From Gemmatimonadales bacterium (GTDB taxonomy: Bacteria > Gemmatimonadota > Gemmatimonadetes > Gemmatimonadales > GWC2-71-9): DNA of 6,245 nt. This document shows, piece by piece, positions 5,230 to 6,245 of the stretch; the stretch's first letter is position 1, and every line of letters begins with the position of its first letter. Position numbers and translations under genes: made by a program. The DNA is taken from NCBI GenBank assembly GCA_013003805.1, contig JABDII010000236.1:1-6245 (forward strand), read 5' to 3'. The notes under the pieces are model-generated. The model did not search any database, was not told where the DNA came from, and worked only from the letters and a program-made list of their open reading frames with translations.

Positions 5230-6245
5230 ATGAAACGCAGAAACTTCCTGACCACCATCGGCGCGTCGGCCGCGGGCATCGCTGCGTTCTCCTGCGCCGA
5301 TCGCGAAGAGGCCGCACGCCTCGCGGGCAACTCGGCGTCGGTCGACGGCGACTTGACCTGGACCAAGGCGCCCTGCCGCTATTGCGGCACCGGGTGCGGC
5401 GTCGAGGTCGGGGTCAAGGACAATCGTGTGATGGCCGTCCGCGGGGACGAGAAGAGCCCGGTCAACCGCGGGCTCCTGTGCGTCAAAGGCTACCACCTAC
5501 CGGGCATGTTGTACGGCGAGGACCGGCTCGAGCATCCCATGCTCCGCGACGGCGACGGGTGGAAGCGGATTTCATGGGACGAGGCGATCGACCTCATCGC
5601 CACGAAGTACCAGGAGGCCCTCGACCAGTACGGACCCGAGTCGGTCGCGAGCTATAGCTCGGGCCAGTCGACGGTGTTCGACGGCTATGCCGTGTCCAAG
5701 TGGTTCCGCGGCGGGCTCAAGAGCAACAACGTCGAGCCCAACGCCCGGCTCTGCATGGCGTCGGCCGTGACCGGCTTCATGACGCAGTTCCAAAGCGACG
5801 AGCCCATGGGGTGCTACGAGGATTTCGAAGCCGGCGACGACTTCGTGCTCTGGGGCAACAACATGGCGGAGATGCACCCGGTCCTGTTCTCGCGCATCCT
5901 GGCGAACAAGCGCGACAACCCCGGAGTTCGCATCGTCGACATCGGAACACGGCGCACGCCCACGTCGGACTACGCGGACATGTACGTGGAGTTTGTGCCT
6001 GGCAGCGACTTGGCCCTGGCCAACGGGATCCTTCACCTCCTGGTGCGCGACGGGAAGGTGAACAACGCCTTCGTCCGAGAGAACGTGATCTTCAAGCGCG
6101 GCATCGAGGACCTGGCGCGGATCGGCTACGGCAGCTGGGGCCAGGATGGGCTTGGGACGCGGCCCGCGGACGGCCCGGCCGAGCACTACCGGTTCCGCGA
6201 TCAGGGACGCGACTCGTCCTTGGCCGAGCTGGAGCGGTTCTTGGC
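5230..6245 (+). CDS. napA: Periplasmic nitrate reductase catalytic subunit NapA (partial, C-terminus beyond window)
   Basis: The first 338 residues are present; family members are usually about 750-830 long. This molybdenum bis-MGD enzyme reduces nitrate to nitrite in the periplasm. A twin-arginine signal (KRRNFL, residues 2-7, then a small hydrophobic stretch) sends it out folded. Cys49, Cys52, Cys56 and Cys84 (CRYCGTGC ... CVKG) bind a [4Fe-4S] cluster, and Lys86 matches the Lys that links cluster and Mo cofactor. NARLCMASAV (171-180) holds the Mo-ligand Cys175; the common NapA form has His where Leu174 stands. DEPMGCYEDFEAGD (190-203) and WGNNMAEMHP (208-217) are typical NapA. The Tat signal argues against cytoplasmic NasA, and CMASAV against formate dehydrogenase. 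GAAGGAAG (5215-5222) precedes ATG 5230, 25 bases after the octaheme gene stop. Its usual partners NapB, NapC and NapGH are not visible, so its electron donor may be the octaheme cytochrome (inference). Confidence 0.95.
   Translation, partial: MKRRNFLTTIGASAAGIAAFSCADREEAARLAGNSASVDGDLTWTKAPCRYCGTGCGVEVGVKDNRVMAVRGDEKSPVNRGLLCVKGYHLPGMLYGEDRLEHPMLRDGDGWKRISWDEAIDLIATKYQEALDQYGPESVASYSSGQSTVFDGYAVSKWFRGGLKSNNVEPNARLCMASAVTGFMTQFQSDEPMGCYEDFEAGDDFVLWGNNMAEMHPVLFSRILANKRDNPGVRIVDIGTRRTPTSDYADMYVEFVPGSDLALANGILHLLVRDGKVNNAFVRENVIFKRGIEDLARIGYGSWGQDGLGTRPADGPAEHYRFRDQGRDSSLAELERFL

Noticed and set aside
5230..5310. Possible lipoprotein signal at the NapA N-terminus (AAFSCAD)
   Set aside because: The residues before Cys22 do not fit a lipobox, as Phe is at -2; a plain Tat signal is a better reading.
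3534..5366. Antisense open frame of 610 codons
   Set aside because: It lies opposite the octaheme gene and the start of napA, has no ribosome binding site or recognisable motif, and its length is explained by the high G+C third positions of the true genes.

Overview
The window is about two-thirds G+C. Every gene I can support reads on the + strand. It looks like an environmental Gram-negative bacterium with menaquinol-type respiration, perhaps Gemmatimonadota, Acidobacteriota or a related lineage. That placement is a guess from protein style (the UppS variant, the small membrane protein, the b6f-like Rieske/cytochrome b pair), because no rRNA or marker gene is present.

Left part (1-1424): the last codons of a probable upstream gene; a cis-prenyltransferase of the UppS family (67-774); and a 207-residue membrane-anchored protein of unknown function (801-1424). 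Next comes a gap of about 360 bases (1425-1787). It holds a short coding-like remnant that may be the C-terminus of a beta-propeller protein (1480-1587), an A+T-rich candidate promoter (1631-1658) and a small hairpin (1707-1722).

Right part (1788-6245): a closely packed set of four respiratory genes, probably one operon. They are a Tat-type Rieske iron-sulfur protein, a 7-helix cytochrome b that looks like cytochrome b6 fused to subunit IV, an N-terminally anchored octaheme cytochrome c of the hydroxylamine oxidoreductase (HAO) family with eight CXXCH motifs, and the first 338 residues of a Tat-exported periplasmic nitrate reductase NapA, cut by the window end.

Working model (inference): the Rieske/cytochrome b pair oxidises (mena)quinol and passes electrons to the octaheme protein, which stands where cytochrome c1 or f normally would. 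NapA reduces nitrate to nitrite outside the cytoplasmic membrane, and the octaheme protein may carry nitrite further towards ammonium, or may only wire electrons to NapA. No NapB, NapC, NapGH, NrfA, NrfH or cytochrome c1/f gene lies in the window; some could lie downstream. This combination is the most interesting content here.
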